Shown: positions 35,518 to 45,769, numbered from the stretch's first letter. The stretch is DNA of 64,000 nt from Microlunatus elymi (GCF_007362775.1 NZ_CP041692.1:4712001-4776000); one strand, 5' to 3'. Notes: generated from the letters alone by a model not told the origin. Numbers and translations: made by a program.

Positions 35518-36315
35518 ATGTCGACACCCAGCTCTGCCGACCGCCCGCTGCGGATCGGCGTCCAACTCCAGCCCCAGCACGCCGACTACGCCGACATCCG
35601 CCGCGCGGTCGCCGCGGCCGAGGATCTCGGCGTCGACGTGATCTTCAACTGGGATCACTTCTTCCCGCTGTCCGGCGACCCGGACGGCAAGCATTTCGAG
35701 TGCTGGTCGCTGCTCGCGGCCTGGGCCGAGCAGACCAGCCACGCCGAACTCGGCGCCCTGGTGACCTGCAACAGCTACCGCAATCCGGATCTGCTGGCGG
35801 ACCTGGCCCGGACGGTCGATCACATCAGCGGCGGCCGGCTGATCCTGAGCATCGGCGCCGGCTGGTTCCAGCGTGACTACGACGAGTACGGCTACGACTT
35901 CGGCACCGCGGGCAAGCGGCTGGACGCGCTGGCCGAGGCGCTGCCCCGGATCAAGGCCCGCTGGGCCAAGCTGAATCCGCAACCGACCCGCGACATCCCC
36001 ATCCTGATCGGCGGCGGCGGGGAGAAGAAGACGCTGCGGATCGTGGCCGAGCACGCCACCATCTGGCACTCCTTCAGCGACGCCGAAACCCTTGCCCGCA
36101 AGGGAAAAGTGCTGGACGACTGGTGCGAGCAGGTCGGCCGCAACCCGGCCGAGATCGAACGCTCCGTCGGCGCGTCCGGTGATCCGGCCAAGATCGGCGA
36201 CGCCCTCTACGACGCCGGCGCCCGCTTGATCACCATCGAATGCGACGGCGCAGGGGGCTACGACCTAGCCCCGCTCGAGGACTGGCTGGCCTTCCGCGAC
36301 CAGAAGAACGCCTGA
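35518..36315 (+). CDS. LLM-class F420-dependent oxidoreductase
   Basis: 265 aa from ATG 35518, with AAGGAAG upstream. TIM-barrel luciferase-like features: RIGVQLQPQHADYADIRRAV, FNWDHFFPLSGDP, GALVTCNSYRNPDLLADLAR and RLILSIGAGWFQRDYDEYG. The WDHFF and IGAGW motifs are typical of the F420-using actinobacterial subgroup. It would transfer hydride to or from coenzyme F420 on an unknown substrate. It may be cotranscribed with the two genes upstream. Confidence 0.88.
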   Translation: MSTPSSADRPLRIGVQLQPQHADYADIRRAVAAAEDLGVDVIFNWDHFFPLSGDPDGKHFECWSLLAAWAEQTSHAELGALVTCNSYRNPDLLADLARTVDHISGGRLILSIGAGWFQRDYDEYGYDFGTAGKRLDALAEALPRIKARWAKLNPQPTRDIPILIGGGGEKKTLRIVAEHATIWHSFSDAETLARKGKVLDDWCEQVGRNPAEIERSVGASGDPAKIGDALYDAGARLITIECDGAGGYDLAPLEDWLAFRDQKNA

Positions 36316-36342
36316 ACCACGGTCGCGCCGCCAAGCACCTGA

Positions 36343-37485
<1,143 letters not shown>

Positions 37486-37618
37486 GAACGCTCCCAGCTC
37501 AGACGAATGCAGTCCTGCGGCGCTCGAAGGATTTCGCAGCTCGGCGCCGATTCATTTCCGACGTTACCGCCGACGTGTTTCGCCCACGCGCCTGTGCTGC
37601 AACGGATACGATCGGCCA

Positions 37619-38044
37619 ATGACCGAAGATCTCCACCACTTGGGTGAAGACCTGATCAGCATTTCCGCGCGGGTGGTCCGATGGGCACCCGCCGAGCAGT
37701 CTGGGCTGAGCGTGGCGGCGGCCAGGATTCTCAGCAGACTTCGAGACGCCGGGCAGATGAAGATCAGTGATCTTGCTGTTGCCGAGCGCAGTTCGCAGCC
37801 CACCATCACCAACCACATCAAGCGTTTGGAGGAGGCCGGACTGGTCGAGCGACACTCCGATCCGAACGACGCCCGGGTGTCGCTGATCTCGGCCACCTCG
37901 CACGGCAGGGCCAAGTTGTCGGCGATCCGGCACGAGCTCGGCACCTTCCTGGCGCCCCGTCTGGGCGCGCTGTCGGAGTCCGACCGGGAGACGCTGGAGC
38001 GGGCGATCAAGGTGCTCAACGACCTGGTCGAACAGGACCGCTGA
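37619..38044 (+). CDS. MarR-family transcriptional regulator
   Basis: 141 aa from ATG 37619. Winged helix-turn-helix of the MarR type: LSVAAARILSRLRDAGQMKI, SDLAVAERSSQPTITNHIKR and LEEAGLVERHSDPNDARVSL with the wing DPNDAR. MarR dimers usually repress a divergent neighbour and respond to a small phenolic or acyl ligand; here the neighbour is the acyl-CoA dehydrogenase gene. Ligand unknown. Confidence 0.9.
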   Translation: MTEDLHHLGEDLISISARVVRWAPAEQSGLSVAAARILSRLRDAGQMKISDLAVAERSSQPTITNHIKRLEEAGLVERHSDPNDARVSLISATSHGRAKLSAIRHELGTFLAPRLGALSESDRETLERAIKVLNDLVEQDR

Positions 38045-38110
38045 CCTCGGTCGACCGGCCGGGCCGATGACGGCGCAGGCGGTCGGCGTGCGGACCATTA
38101 AGCTCTCGGT

Positions 38111-39517
38111 GTGACTTTTCGACTTTATGACTCCGCCACGCAGGCCGTGCGGGACCTCGAAACCGTGGTTCCGGGTCAGGTGTCGATCTATCACTGTGGC
38201 TTGACGGTCCAGTCGGCGCCGCATGTCGGGCACATCCGCAAGGAGGTCGTCTTCGACGTGCTCCGGCGCTGGCTGACTCACCTGGGTTACCAGGTGACGG
38301 TGGTCGCCAACGTCACCGACATCGACGACAAGATCCTGGCCAAGTCCGCCGAGGCCGGGGTGCCGTGGTGGGCGCACGCCTACCGGTTCGAGCGTGAGCT
38401 GCACGAGGCGTACGCGGCGCTGGGTTGCGTGCCGCCGACGTACGAGCCGAGGGCGACCGGGCACATCCCGGAGATGGTCGAGTTGATCAAGATCTTGATC
38501 GACCGCGGACATGCCTATCCGGCGGCCGACGGCTCCGGCGACGTCTACTTCGACGTACGTTCCTGGCCGGACTACGGGATGCTGTCCCGGCAGAAGATCG
38601 ATGACATGGAACCGGCAGCGGACTCCGAGCCGCGAGGCAAGAAGGACCCCCGCGACTTCGCGCTGTGGAAGGGGCACAAACCGGACGAGCCCGAGACGGC
38701 GTCCTGGGACACGTCCTGGGGTCGCGGTCGGCCCGGCTGGCATCTGGAGTGCTCGGCAATGGCCGGCAAGTATCTCGGCGACGAGTTCGACATCCACGGC
38801 GGCGGCATCGATCTGCGCTTCCCGCATCACGAGAACGAGCTGGCTCAGTCCACCGCGGCCGGTCGCCCCTTCGCCCGCTACTGGATGCACAACGCGTTCG
38901 TCACCGCTGCCGGGGAGAAGATGAGCAAGTCCCTGGGCAACGGTGCGCTGGTCAATCAGGTGACCAAGAACTATCCGCCGCGCGCCGTCCGTTTCTACCT
39001 GCTGGGGCCGCATTATCGTTCGACGATCGAATTCGCCGACACCTCGTTGGCCGAGGCCACGGCTTCGTTGGATCGGATCGACAACTTCGTCGCCCGGGCG
39101 AGCGATCAGGTCGGCCCGGTGACGTCGGTGGTGCCTGATGCGTTCGCCGAGGCGATGAATGATGATCTTGGTACGCCTGGCGCGCTCGCGGTCCTCTACA
39201 ACACCGTCCGTGAGGGAAATTCGGCCATCGAGGCCGGCGATCAAGCCGCGGTTGCCGAGGCGCTGGCACGGGTGACCGGCATGCTCGAGGTGCTCGGGCT
39301 GGCCGCCGACGATCCGATCTGGCAAGGCCAGGGTGGTCGGGACGAGACGCTGACCTCGGTGGTCGACGCGCTGGTCGGCGAGCTGCTGAAGCAGCGCGAG
39401 GATGCCCGTGCCCGCAAGGATTTCGCCGCCGCCGACGGCATCCGCGACACCCTGATCAAACTCGGCGTGGAAATCTCCGACACCCCGGCCGGCCCGAAGT
39501 GGCGGCTGACCCGATGA
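38111..39517 (+). CDS. cysS: Cysteinyl-tRNA synthetase
   Basis: 468 aa from GTG 38111. Class I synthetase: [20 protein letters not shown] with the HIGH variant HVGH and the zinc Cys, [14 protein letters not shown] (zinc Cys), [11 protein letters not shown] (zinc His) and KMSKSLGN (KMSKS). It charges tRNA-Cys. The anticodon-binding C-terminus ends [20 protein letters not shown]. It is the first gene of a tight run with rlmB and a nucleotidyltransferase; cysS-rlmB adjacency is common in Actinomycetota. Confidence 0.96.
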   Translation: MTFRLYDSATQAVRDLETVVPGQVSIYHCGLTVQSAPHVGHIRKEVVFDVLRRWLTHLGYQVTVVANVTDIDDKILAKSAEAGVPWWAHAYRFERELHEAYAALGCVPPTYEPRATGHIPEMVELIKILIDRGHAYPAADGSGDVYFDVRSWPDYGMLSRQKIDDMEPAADSEPRGKKDPRDFALWKGHKPDEPETASWDTSWGRGRPGWHLECSAMAGKYLGDEFDIHGGGIDLRFPHHENELAQSTAAGRPFARYWMHNAFVTAAGEKMSKSLGNGALVNQVTKNYPPRAVRFYLLGPHYRSTIEFADTSLAEATASLDRIDNFVARASDQVGPVTSVVPDAFAEAMNDDLGTPGALAVLYNTVREGNSAIEAGDQAAVAEALARVTGMLEVLGLAADDPIWQGQGGRDETLTSVVDALVGELLKQREDARARKDFAAADGIRDTLIKLGVEISDTPAGPKWRLTR

Positions 39518-39529
39518 CACAGTGGAAGG

Positions 39530-40480
39530 TTGTTGATCTTGCCCGGTAACAGTCAGCGCAAGGGCGCGGTACGCCGCAAGGGCAAGGGCAACACGGCCGG
39601 ATCCGGTGGCCGGGTTCGCCGCGGTTTGGAGGGCAAGGGTCCTACTCCGAAGGCCGAGGATCGCCCGTATCACAAGGCGTACAAGGCAAAACAGGACCAG
39701 CAGCGGCAGCAGGGAGCTCGGCCCAAGCGGCCGTCCGTTGCCCGCACCGGCGGACCGGAGTGGATCGCCGGACGCAACCCTGTGCTGGAGGCGTTGCAGG
39801 CCGAGTTGCCGATCAGCGCCGGGTACGTGGCCGAGGGTGCGGAGCGCGACGATCGGCTGCGGGACATCTTCAAGATCACCGCGGATCGTGGGATCTCGCT
39901 GTTGCAGACCAGCCGTGGTGATCTTGATCGGTTGACCGGCGGCGCCGTGCACCAAGGTGTTGCGCTGCAGTTGCCGGCGTTCGACTACAAGCATCCCGAC
40001 GACCTGCTGGCCGACACGGACGGTGCACCGCTGATCGTCGCTCTTGACCACGTCACCGATCCGCGCAACCTGGGTGCCGTGGTTCGTTCGGCGGCGGCGT
40101 TCGGCGCGAACGGCATCCTGATTCCGGAGCGACGGTCGGCCGGGATGACCGCCGCTGCCTGGAAGAGTTCTGCCGGTGCGGCGGCCCGGTTGCCGATCGC
40201 ACGGGCCACCAACCTGACCCGGACTCTGCAGAGTTACGCCAAGGCCGGACTCTTCGTGGTCGGTCTGGCCGGCGATGGCGAGGTGGACATCGCCGACCTG
40301 CCCCAGGCCGCCGATCCGCTCGTCCTGGTGGTCGGCAGCGAAGGAGAAGGCTTGTCCCGGCTCGTACGGGAGACCTGCGACGTCGTCGCCTCGATTCCGA
40401 TCAGCTCGTCGATCGAGTCGCTGAACGCCGGTGTCGCCACCAGCATCGCCCTCTACGAGGTCGCCAAGAGCCGAAGCTGA
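39530..40480 (+). CDS. rlmB: 23S rRNA (guanosine-2'-O)-methyltransferase, RlmB/TrmH type
   Basis: 316 aa, from TTG 39530. A basic Lys/Arg-rich N-terminal tail of about 65 residues is followed by the substrate-binding domain (WIAGRNPVLEALQ) and the SPOUT knot: DHVTDPRNLGAVVRSAAAFG, LVVGSEGEGLSRLVRETCD and ISSSIESLNAGVATSIALYE. These three motifs carry the SAM-binding knot. It methylates a ribose in 23S rRNA. It begins 12 bp after cysS and ends 2 bp before the next gene. Confidence 0.92.
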   Translation: MLILPGNSQRKGAVRRKGKGNTAGSGGRVRRGLEGKGPTPKAEDRPYHKAYKAKQDQQRQQGARPKRPSVARTGGPEWIAGRNPVLEALQAELPISAGYVAEGAERDDRLRDIFKITADRGISLLQTSRGDLDRLTGGAVHQGVALQLPAFDYKHPDDLLADTDGAPLIVALDHVTDPRNLGAVVRSAAAFGANGILIPERRSAGMTAAAWKSSAGAAARLPIARATNLTRTLQSYAKAGLFVVGLAGDGEVDIADLPQAADPLVLVVGSEGEGLSRLVRETCDVVASIPISSSIESLNAGVATSIALYEVAKSRS

Positions 40481-40482
40481 TC

Positions 40483-41268
40483 ATGCAACATCACGATGAC
40501 AGCATCGCCGCCTTCGTCGACCGGGCGCGCGACAACTACGCCGTGCTGGCGGTGATCGTGGACGGGTCGGTGTCATCGGGCACCGAACGCCCAGACTCCG
40601 ATGTCGATCTTGTGCTGGTGCTCACCGAGGACGCGTTTGCCCAAGCCTGGCAGGAGAATCGGCTCAGTTACGTCGAACGCGACGGCATAACGTACGAGGG
40701 TGGCTACTACGACATCAAGGTCGCCAGCGTGGCCTATCTGCGCCGGGCAGCTGATCATGCCGACGACCCGATGCGGGCCTCGCTCCTGCATGCGCGGATC
40801 GCCTGGTCTCGGCTCGATGATCTTGCTGACCTCGTGGCGGCGATCCCGCGGCTGCCGGAGGAGGTCTGGGAGCGGCGGATGGCGTCCTTCATCGCCCAGG
40901 TCCGGCTGCACGGCGGCTACTTCCTCAAGCAGGCGGTGCAACTTGACAACGAATTCCTGCTGCACCACGCCGCCGTGCATCTGGTCGGCGCCGGTGGCCG
41001 CGCCCTGCTGGCCCTGAACCGCACCCTGTTCCAGGGCCAGAAGTATCTCGACCGGACCCTGGCTCGACTCGAACGCGTGCCCGCCGGTTACGCCGACGCC
41101 GCCCACGCAGTGCTGTCGACCCCGAGCCTGCAGACCGGCACCGCCTACCGCGATCTGATCGAGAACTTCGCCGCCTGGCCGATCACCGCCGAAGAGACCC
41201 TCTCCACCTTCGTTCGCGACAACGAGCTGTCCTGGTACACCGGCCGCTCCCCGATCGAGTACGCCTGA
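40483..41268 (+). CDS. Nucleotidyltransferase-domain protein
   Basis: 261 aa. The polymerase-beta-like signature is VIVDGSVSSGTERPDSDVDL (residues about 25-45), with the GS and DxD residues for metal and nucleotide binding. The remaining 200 residues are helical with HARIAWSRLDDLADL and YFLKQAVQLDNEFLLHHAAV. The layout resembles chromosomal adenylyl/nucleotidyltransferases of the aminoglycoside-enzyme type with unknown substrates. It begins 2 bp after rlmB and so is probably cotranscribed with cysS-rlmB. Confidence 0.78.
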   Translation: MQHHDDSIAAFVDRARDNYAVLAVIVDGSVSSGTERPDSDVDLVLVLTEDAFAQAWQENRLSYVERDGITYEGGYYDIKVASVAYLRRAADHADDPMRASLLHARIAWSRLDDLADLVAAIPRLPEEVWERRMASFIAQVRLHGGYFLKQAVQLDNEFLLHHAAVHLVGAGGRALLALNRTLFQGQKYLDRTLARLERVPAGYADAAHAVLSTPSLQTGTAYRDLIENFAAWPITAEETLSTFVRDNELSWYTGRSPIEYA

Positions 41269-41283
41269 CCTCGCCGATGTTGT

Positions 41284-42165
41284 CACTCCAGGCCCATTTC
41301 GAGCTCTCTTTCGATCTGCTCGATGGTCGGAAGACTCGTCTGCAAGTCGTAGGTAGCGACTCCGCGAGTTGGTAGTCAGCAATTCCAAGTGGGCCAGTGC
41401 TGTCCCGCATCGCGTACTCGGCGACTACGGCGTTCTTACCTCTACAGAGCAAGAGTCCGATCGTCGGCCCGTCTACGTGAGACTTCATCTCGTTGTCTAC
41501 GGCAGTCAGGTAGAACGCCAGCTGACCCAAATGCTCAGGTCTGAACTTCTCGGCCTTGAGCTCGATAACCATGTAGCGGTGCAACTTCAGGTGATAGAAC
41601 AGCAGATCGATGAAGAAGTCATCGCCGCCGACCTCGGTGAGCGCCCCTCCCTGACGCTCGAGCACACGACGCTCGATCTGAGCGCCCAGAACGTTACGGG
41701 ACCACCCGTGCCTGACCGCAGCCTCCGCGTAGGCCAGTCGTTCTCCGGGAGCCTTGAGCATGGTGAGCAGTACCACATTGTGGCCCCACGGCAATTGTCC
41801 AACAGCCTGTTGGACAATTGCCGCTCGTGGCCACGCCTCGGCGAAGGCACGCTGTACATGAGGTTCGCGCGAGAGAAGCCCTTCAACTCCGGAAAAGCGC
41901 CGCGCAGGTCGTGCGCAAGACGAGCAACAACCTTGCTACCCCAGCCCTGTCTCGCCTGCCGATCCAGGATGTCGCGACCGATCTGCCAGTAGAGCGAGAT
42001 CAGCTCGATGTTGACTGCGAGCGCGGCTCGCTGCTGCGCAGTTTGGATACGCGTCTTCAGCTCGGCGAGCCACTCCGCGTAGCCGTCAGGTGGCGGTGTC
42101 AGGCCGGGCGGCTTCGTCGCCCCGGCTTCGTTGCCCTCTCTTCCCATAGCGGTGACTGCAGTCAC
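41284..42165 (-). pseudogene. Decayed DUF1016 (YhcG-like) PD-(D/E)XK nuclease gene
   Basis: The N-terminal frame carries YAEWLAELKTRIQTAQQRAA and LAVNIELISLYWQIGRDILD, the DUF1016 N-domain. After NLMY a single missing T (near 41861) shifts the frame. The second frame resumes at LPWGHNVVLLTMLKAPGERL and AYAEAAVRHGWSRNVLGAQI. It then jumps from LERQGGALTEV to GGDDFFIDLLFYHLKLHRYM, lacking about 70 residues normally found there. A further frame change near 41330 restores SLPTIEQIERELEMGLE and the stop. At least three lesions make this non-functional. Intact relatives are linked to DNA restriction and defence. Confidence 0.82.
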
Positions 42166-42197
42166 CGCTGACAGTTCTGTCCCTGTCGGACAAGACC

Positions 42198-42587
42198 TCA
42201 GGAGGGTTGGCTGACGATCTGGATCAGGTTGCCGCAGGTGTCGTCGAAGACGGCGGTGGTCACGTTGCCCATTTGGGTGGGCGGCTGGGTGAACCGCACA
42301 CCAAGATCAACAAGTCGGTCGTACTCGGACTGAATGTCGTTCACCGCAAAGGATGTCGCGGGAATCCCGTCGGCGACCAACGCCTTCTTGTACGGACCGA
42401 CGGCCGGGTGGCCGTCCGGCTCGAGCAGCAACTCGGTGCCGTCGGGCGCATCCGGGGACACCACGGTCAGCCAGGACGCCTGGCCGAGCGGGATGTCGTT
42501 CTTCTTCACGAACCCGAGCTTCTCGGTGTAGAAAGCCAACGCCTTCGCCTGATCGTCGACGAAGACGGAGGTGATGTAAATCTTCAT
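42198..42587 (-). CDS. VOC-family (glyoxalase/bleomycin-resistance fold) protein
   Basis: 129 aa from ATG 42587. Two beta-alpha-beta-beta-beta repeats: ITSVFVDDQAKALAFYTEKL, SPDAPDGTELLLEPDGHP, then TSFAVNDIQSEYDRLVDLGV and GNVTTAVFDDTCGNLIQIVS. The metal ligand positions are only partly conserved, so the reaction is uncertain. It starts 14 bp after the ArsR-type gene, and the pair is probably one transcript. Confidence 0.88.
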   Translation of the reverse strand: MKIYITSVFVDDQAKALAFYTEKLGFVKKNDIPLGQASWLTVVSPDAPDGTELLLEPDGHPAVGPYKKALVADGIPATSFAVNDIQSEYDRLVDLGVRFTQPPTQMGNVTTAVFDDTCGNLIQIVSQPS

Positions 42588-42601
42588 GGGTCCTCACTTG
42601 A

Positions 42602-42892
42602 TCATCGGTGATCTTGGTCCGTCGGCCGTACGAGCCAGCCGTCGACCGCTCGATGCAACGGCTCAAGATCAAGATCGTGGAATTTGTAGCGGCCCTCGCG
42701 GCGGGTGTGCAGCAGTCCGGCTCCTTCGAGCACGTCCAGGTGTTGCGACACCGCCTGCCGGCTGAGGTTGACCTGATGCCGCATCGTCAGCCGGCTGCAC
42801 AACTCGAACAGCGTCTGACCGTCCCGCTCGCACAGCTCGTCGATGATCAACCGACGCACCGGTGCGGACAAGGCATGAAAGACGTTATCCAT
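42602..42892 (-). CDS. ArsR-family HTH regulator
   Basis: 96 aa from ATG 42892. Winged HTH: FHALSAPVRRLIIDELCERD, then RHQVNLSRQAVSQHLDVLEG and AGLLHTRREGRYKFHDLDLE. No metal-binding ELCVCDL-type cysteine motif is present, so it belongs to the non-metal branch often paired with SRPBCC or VOC genes. It lies directly upstream of the VOC gene and likely controls it. Confidence 0.9.
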   Translation of the reverse strand: MDNVFHALSAPVRRLIIDELCERDGQTLFELCSRLTMRHQVNLSRQAVSQHLDVLEGAGLLHTRREGRYKFHDLDLEPLHRAVDGWLVRPTDQDHR

Positions 42893-42948
42893 CACCCAGC
42901 ACAATAGGCAAGTCGCTGCTTGCCTGTCAATCGCTGGCGCCGGTGCCT

Positions 42949-43857
42949 TCAAGATCGCGGATAGGCGACGAATGCCAGCATTTCGCTGTCCGGGGCCCAA
43001 CTGTTGACGTTCAGCGTGCCCTGCCCGCCGAACACCGGGTAGCGCTGCCGTACGGTGCCCCAGTCGCTGGTCGAGACCACCCGGACCTCGACGTCGAGAT
43101 CGGCCGGATGGCCGATCGTGCCCGCCGGGAACGTGATGTACGAAGCCCAATTTCCGTCCGGCGATAGGTGCGGGAACCAGTCGACGGTGTCGCTGGCGAC
43201 GAGCCGCTCGGCCGGACCGCCACCGTCCGGCACTCGAGCCAGCTGGGCATGGCCGGGAGCCTTGGTGAACGCCTCGGTGTTGAGGTAGATCCACTGCCCG
43301 TCCGGTGACCATTCCGGACCGTCCAGGTGCCCGTCGCCGACCGGCACCCGATCCGGCGCGGCCGGCGAGTCGGCGTCCAAGATCATCAACTGCCCGGGTC
43401 GGGAGAAGTCCTCGATCTCCACGTAGGCGAGCCGCGCACCGTCCGGGGAGACGCCGTGCAGGAAGTGCCAGCGGCCGTCGTCCGGCGTCACCCGGGTCAC
43501 CGGACCGCCGGCCAGCGATCCGCGATAGATGTGCCGATCCGCAGCGGACAGGTAGATGTGCTCGCCGTCGGGATCCAATACATGATCATTGTTGATCGGC
43601 GGCAGCCCGGAGAATTCGATCGCCTCCAGCCGGGCACCGGAGCGCGGCGCCAACCGCCAGAGTGTCCCGTTTCCGTTCAAGATCAACGATTCGCCGTCCA
43701 GCGTCCAGTTCGGCGCCTCGATCAAGATCGCGTCGGTTTCGAAGATCAACTCACCTTGATCAAGATCGGGCCCACCGAGCCACACCTGCGAACGTTGTCG
43801 GGGACCGAGAACGCGGTACGCGGGCACTGATTCTCCTTCGTGCATCGTCGCTGCCAT
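42949..43857 (-). CDS. TolB-like beta-propeller protein
   Basis: 302 aa. Repeated blades of the WD40/TolB type are visible as Ser/Trp-Pro-Asp-Gly turns: APNWTLDGESLILNGNG, VSPDGARLAYVEIED, PEWSPDGQWIYLNTE, HLSPDGNWASYITFP and NSWAPDSEMLAFVAYP. There is no signal peptide, so it is probably cytosolic. TolB-type propellers in Actinomycetota are mostly uncharacterised; no catalytic domain is attached. The 5' end borders the repeat-rich intergenic stretch. Confidence 0.82.
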   Translation of the reverse strand: MAATMHEGESVPAYRVLGPRQRSQVWLGGPDLDQGELIFETDAILIEAPNWTLDGESLILNGNGTLWRLAPRSGARLEAIEFSGLPPINNDHVLDPDGEHIYLSAADRHIYRGSLAGGPVTRVTPDDGRWHFLHGVSPDGARLAYVEIEDFSRPGQLMILDADSPAAPDRVPVGDGHLDGPEWSPDGQWIYLNTEAFTKAPGHAQLARVPDGGGPAERLVASDTVDWFPHLSPDGNWASYITFPAGTIGHPADLDVEVRVVSTSDWGTVRQRYPVFGGQGTLNVNSWAPDSEMLAFVAYPRS

Positions 43858-43888
43858 AGGAACCGTAGCGGTCCGATCCGGCTGCCGT

Positions 43889-44009
43889 AAGTCGCGTTGT
43901 CACGAGTTCGGGACCCCGAGATCGACCGACACCGCCCAAAGTCGCGTTGTCACGAGTTCCGGACCCCGAGATCGACCGACACCGCCCAAAGTCGCGTTGT
44001 CGCGACTTT
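43889..44009. repeat. 50-bp tandem repeat, two full copies plus a partial
   Basis: Units at 43889-43938 and 43939-43988 both begin AAGTCGCGTTGTCACGAGTT and differ at one position. The third, partial copy changes to AAAGTCGCG-TTGT-CGCGACTTT (43988-44009), a perfect 9-bp hairpin. The stretch is non-coding and upstream of the TolB-like gene. Confidence 0.85.
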
Positions 44010-44126
44010 GGTGCGGCACGGTCGGGTGGTCAGGTGGCTGCGCCGACGCTGGCCATTCGGCGGAGCGGTCCAGACAAGCCGCGCGCCAACCGGGAGATGC
44101 TGGCCGTAGTGGACGGCGCAGCTATG

Positions 44127-44250
44127 CGACGGTGCCGCTGTACGACGGTGCCGCTGTACGACGGTGCCGCTGTACGACAGTGCCGCTGTACGACAGTGCC
44201 GCTGTACGACAGTGCCGCTGTACGACAGTGCCGCTGTACGACAGTGCTGC
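44127..44250. repeat. 16-bp minisatellite, about 7.5 units
   Basis: The unit CGACRGTGCCGCTGTA is repeated from 44127 without gaps; the first three units carry GG and the rest AG at the fifth and sixth bases. ACAG-TGCCG-CTGT inside each unit is self-complementary. The period is not a multiple of three and no real reading frame covers it. Bases 44010-44126 and 44251-44294 show nothing I can name. Confidence 0.9.
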
Positions 44251-44294
44251 CCAGTTGGGAGTCGTGCGGGCCGACGACGGTGCGGGTGCAGAAC

Positions 44295-44336
44295 GAGCCC
44301 GGCCGATCACACCCCGAAGGGTGGATGGCCGGGCTC
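44295..44336 (-). terminator. Terminator hairpin after cspA
   Basis: GAGCCCGGCC (44295-44304) and GGCCGGGCTC (44327-44336) are perfect complements with a 22-nt loop. On the minus strand the hairpin lies about 50 nt after the cspA stop and is followed by GTTCTG, a weak tail. Confidence 0.6.
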
Positions 44337-44386
44337 TTCGGCCGCGGTCGGTATGACCGCGGCATCAAGATCGGAGCGGGGAGAGC

Positions 44387-44590
44387 TCAGATCGCGCGGA
44401 TGTTCGAGGCCTGGAGGCCCTTGGGACCCTCGGTGATCTCGAACTCCACCTGCTGGTTCTCCTCCAGCGACCGGAAGCCGCTGCCGGCGATCTCGGAGAA
44501 GTGAGCGAAGACGTCCTTGCTCCCGTCATCGGGAGTGATGAAGCCGTAGCCCTTTTCGGAGTTGAACCACTTGACGGTTCCTGTTGCCAT
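44387..44590 (-). CDS. Cold-shock protein, CspA family
   Basis: 67 aa from ATG 44590, behind AGAAGGAA. Single cold-shock domain: [20 protein letters not shown] (RNP1 KGYGFI), [18 protein letters not shown] (RNP2 VFAHFS) and [18 protein letters not shown]. It binds single-stranded RNA and DNA and relieves mRNA secondary structure. It lies directly downstream of a fatty-acid desaturase gene on the same strand, 87 bp apart, which suggests a shared cold response. Confidence 0.96.
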   Translation of the reverse strand: MATGTVKWFNSEKGYGFITPDDGSKDVFAHFSEIAGSGFRSLEENQQVEFEITEGPKGLQASNIRAI

Positions 44591-44677
44591 GATCATTCCT
44601 TCTGTATTGCTCCCGGCCCGTGCTTCGGACCGGATCCCGACGTGCCTCCCTGGCACGCCAAGTCTGTGGGGGACACG

Positions 44678-45769
44678 CTATCGGCGTCCCAGTTGTGATG
44701 CGACCGGGCACGCGAACGGATCGCGCGCGGCCAGTCCGACCCGGTTGAGATAGCTCACCACCGTGCCGTACGACGATGCCAGCGACACCTCGGTGTACGG
44801 CACGTCATGGTCCTGACAATGCTGCCGAACCAGCAACCGGGCCCTGGCCAGATGCGGCCGCGCCATCGACGGGAACAGATGATGTTCGACCTGGTAGTTC
44901 AGCCCGCCCATCAGCACGGTCGGCCAGAACCGGCCGGCGATGTTACGCGACGTCCGCACCTGGCGGCTGAAGAAGTCGAGCTTGACCTCGGCCGGGATGA
45001 TCGGCATGCCCTTGTGGTTGGGAGCGAAACTCGCGCCCATGTACAGACCGAAGATCGCCAACTGCACCCCGAGGAAGGCGAACGCCATGCCGACCGGCAG
45101 CACCCAGAACACCGCGCCGAGGTAGAGGGCGAACCGGCCGGCGAGCATGCCGATCTCAACGAAGCGACCCTTGGTCGGCTTCTCGCTGCGGGTCACCAGC
45201 GACTTCACCGACGCGTAATGCAGGTTGAGACCTTCCAAGATCAACATCGGAAAGAAGAGGTAGCCCTGCTTGCGGGCGATGATCGCGCGCAACCCCGTAC
45301 GCGGGACGGCTTTCTCCTCGTAGAACGCCAGCGCCTCGCCCTCGATGTCAGGATCCTTACCGACCCGGTTCGGGTTGGCGTGATGCCGGCTGTGCTTGTT
45401 CATCCACCAGGAGTAGCTGATACCGACGAACGCGGTGCCGAGGATCCGTCCGTACCGGTCGTTGGTGGTGCCCTTGGCGAAGATCTGCCGGTGCGCGGCC
45501 TCGTGAGCCAGGAAGGCGAACTGGGTGAAGATGATGCCCAGCGCCCCGGCGATCAGCAACTGCAGCCAGGAATGCCCCAGCAGTACGAAGCCGGCCACCG
45601 CGCCGCACAGGGCGACCATCAGCATCCCGAAGACCAGGTAGTAGAAGCGACGCGTCCGACCGAGCAGACCCTGCTCCTTCACCAGCCGGGACAGCTCGGT
45701 GTAGCTGCTGGTGAGCTTCTGCCCCGCGACGCGGCGATGGGCAGCATCGGCAATCTGCAGTTCGGTCAC
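44678..45769 (-). CDS. Membrane fatty acid desaturase
   Basis: 363 aa with two membrane-helix pairs (YYLVFGMLMVALCGAVAGFV near 43 and FALYLGAVFWVLPVGMAFAF near 210). Three histidine boxes for the di-iron centre are visible: HEAAH (about 89), HSRHH (about 125) and QVEHH (about 298). This is the acyl-lipid/acyl-CoA front-end-like desaturase family, inserting a double bond into membrane fatty acids using ferredoxin or a similar donor. The cspA neighbour fits membrane fluidity control in the cold. Confidence 0.93.
   Translation of the reverse strand: MTELQIADAAHRRVAGQKLTSSYTELSRLVKEQGLLGRTRRFYYLVFGMLMVALCGAVAGFVLLGHSWLQLLIAGALGIIFTQFAFLAHEAAHRQIFAKGTTNDRYGRILGTAFVGISYSWWMNKHSRHHANPNRVGKDPDIEGEALAFYEEKAVPRTGLRAIIARKQGYLFFPMLILEGLNLHYASVKSLVTRSEKPTKGRFVEIGMLAGRFALYLGAVFWVLPVGMAFAFLGVQLAIFGLYMGASFAPNHKGMPIIPAEVKLDFFSRQVRTSRNIAGRFWPTVLMGGLNYQVEHHLFPSMARPHLARARLLVRQHCQDHDVPYTEVSLASSYGTVVSYLNRVGLAARDPFACPVASQLGRR

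Noticed and set aside
44127-44250. CRISPR array
   Set aside because: Repeats are head-to-tail 16-bp units with no spacers, and no cas genes are present.
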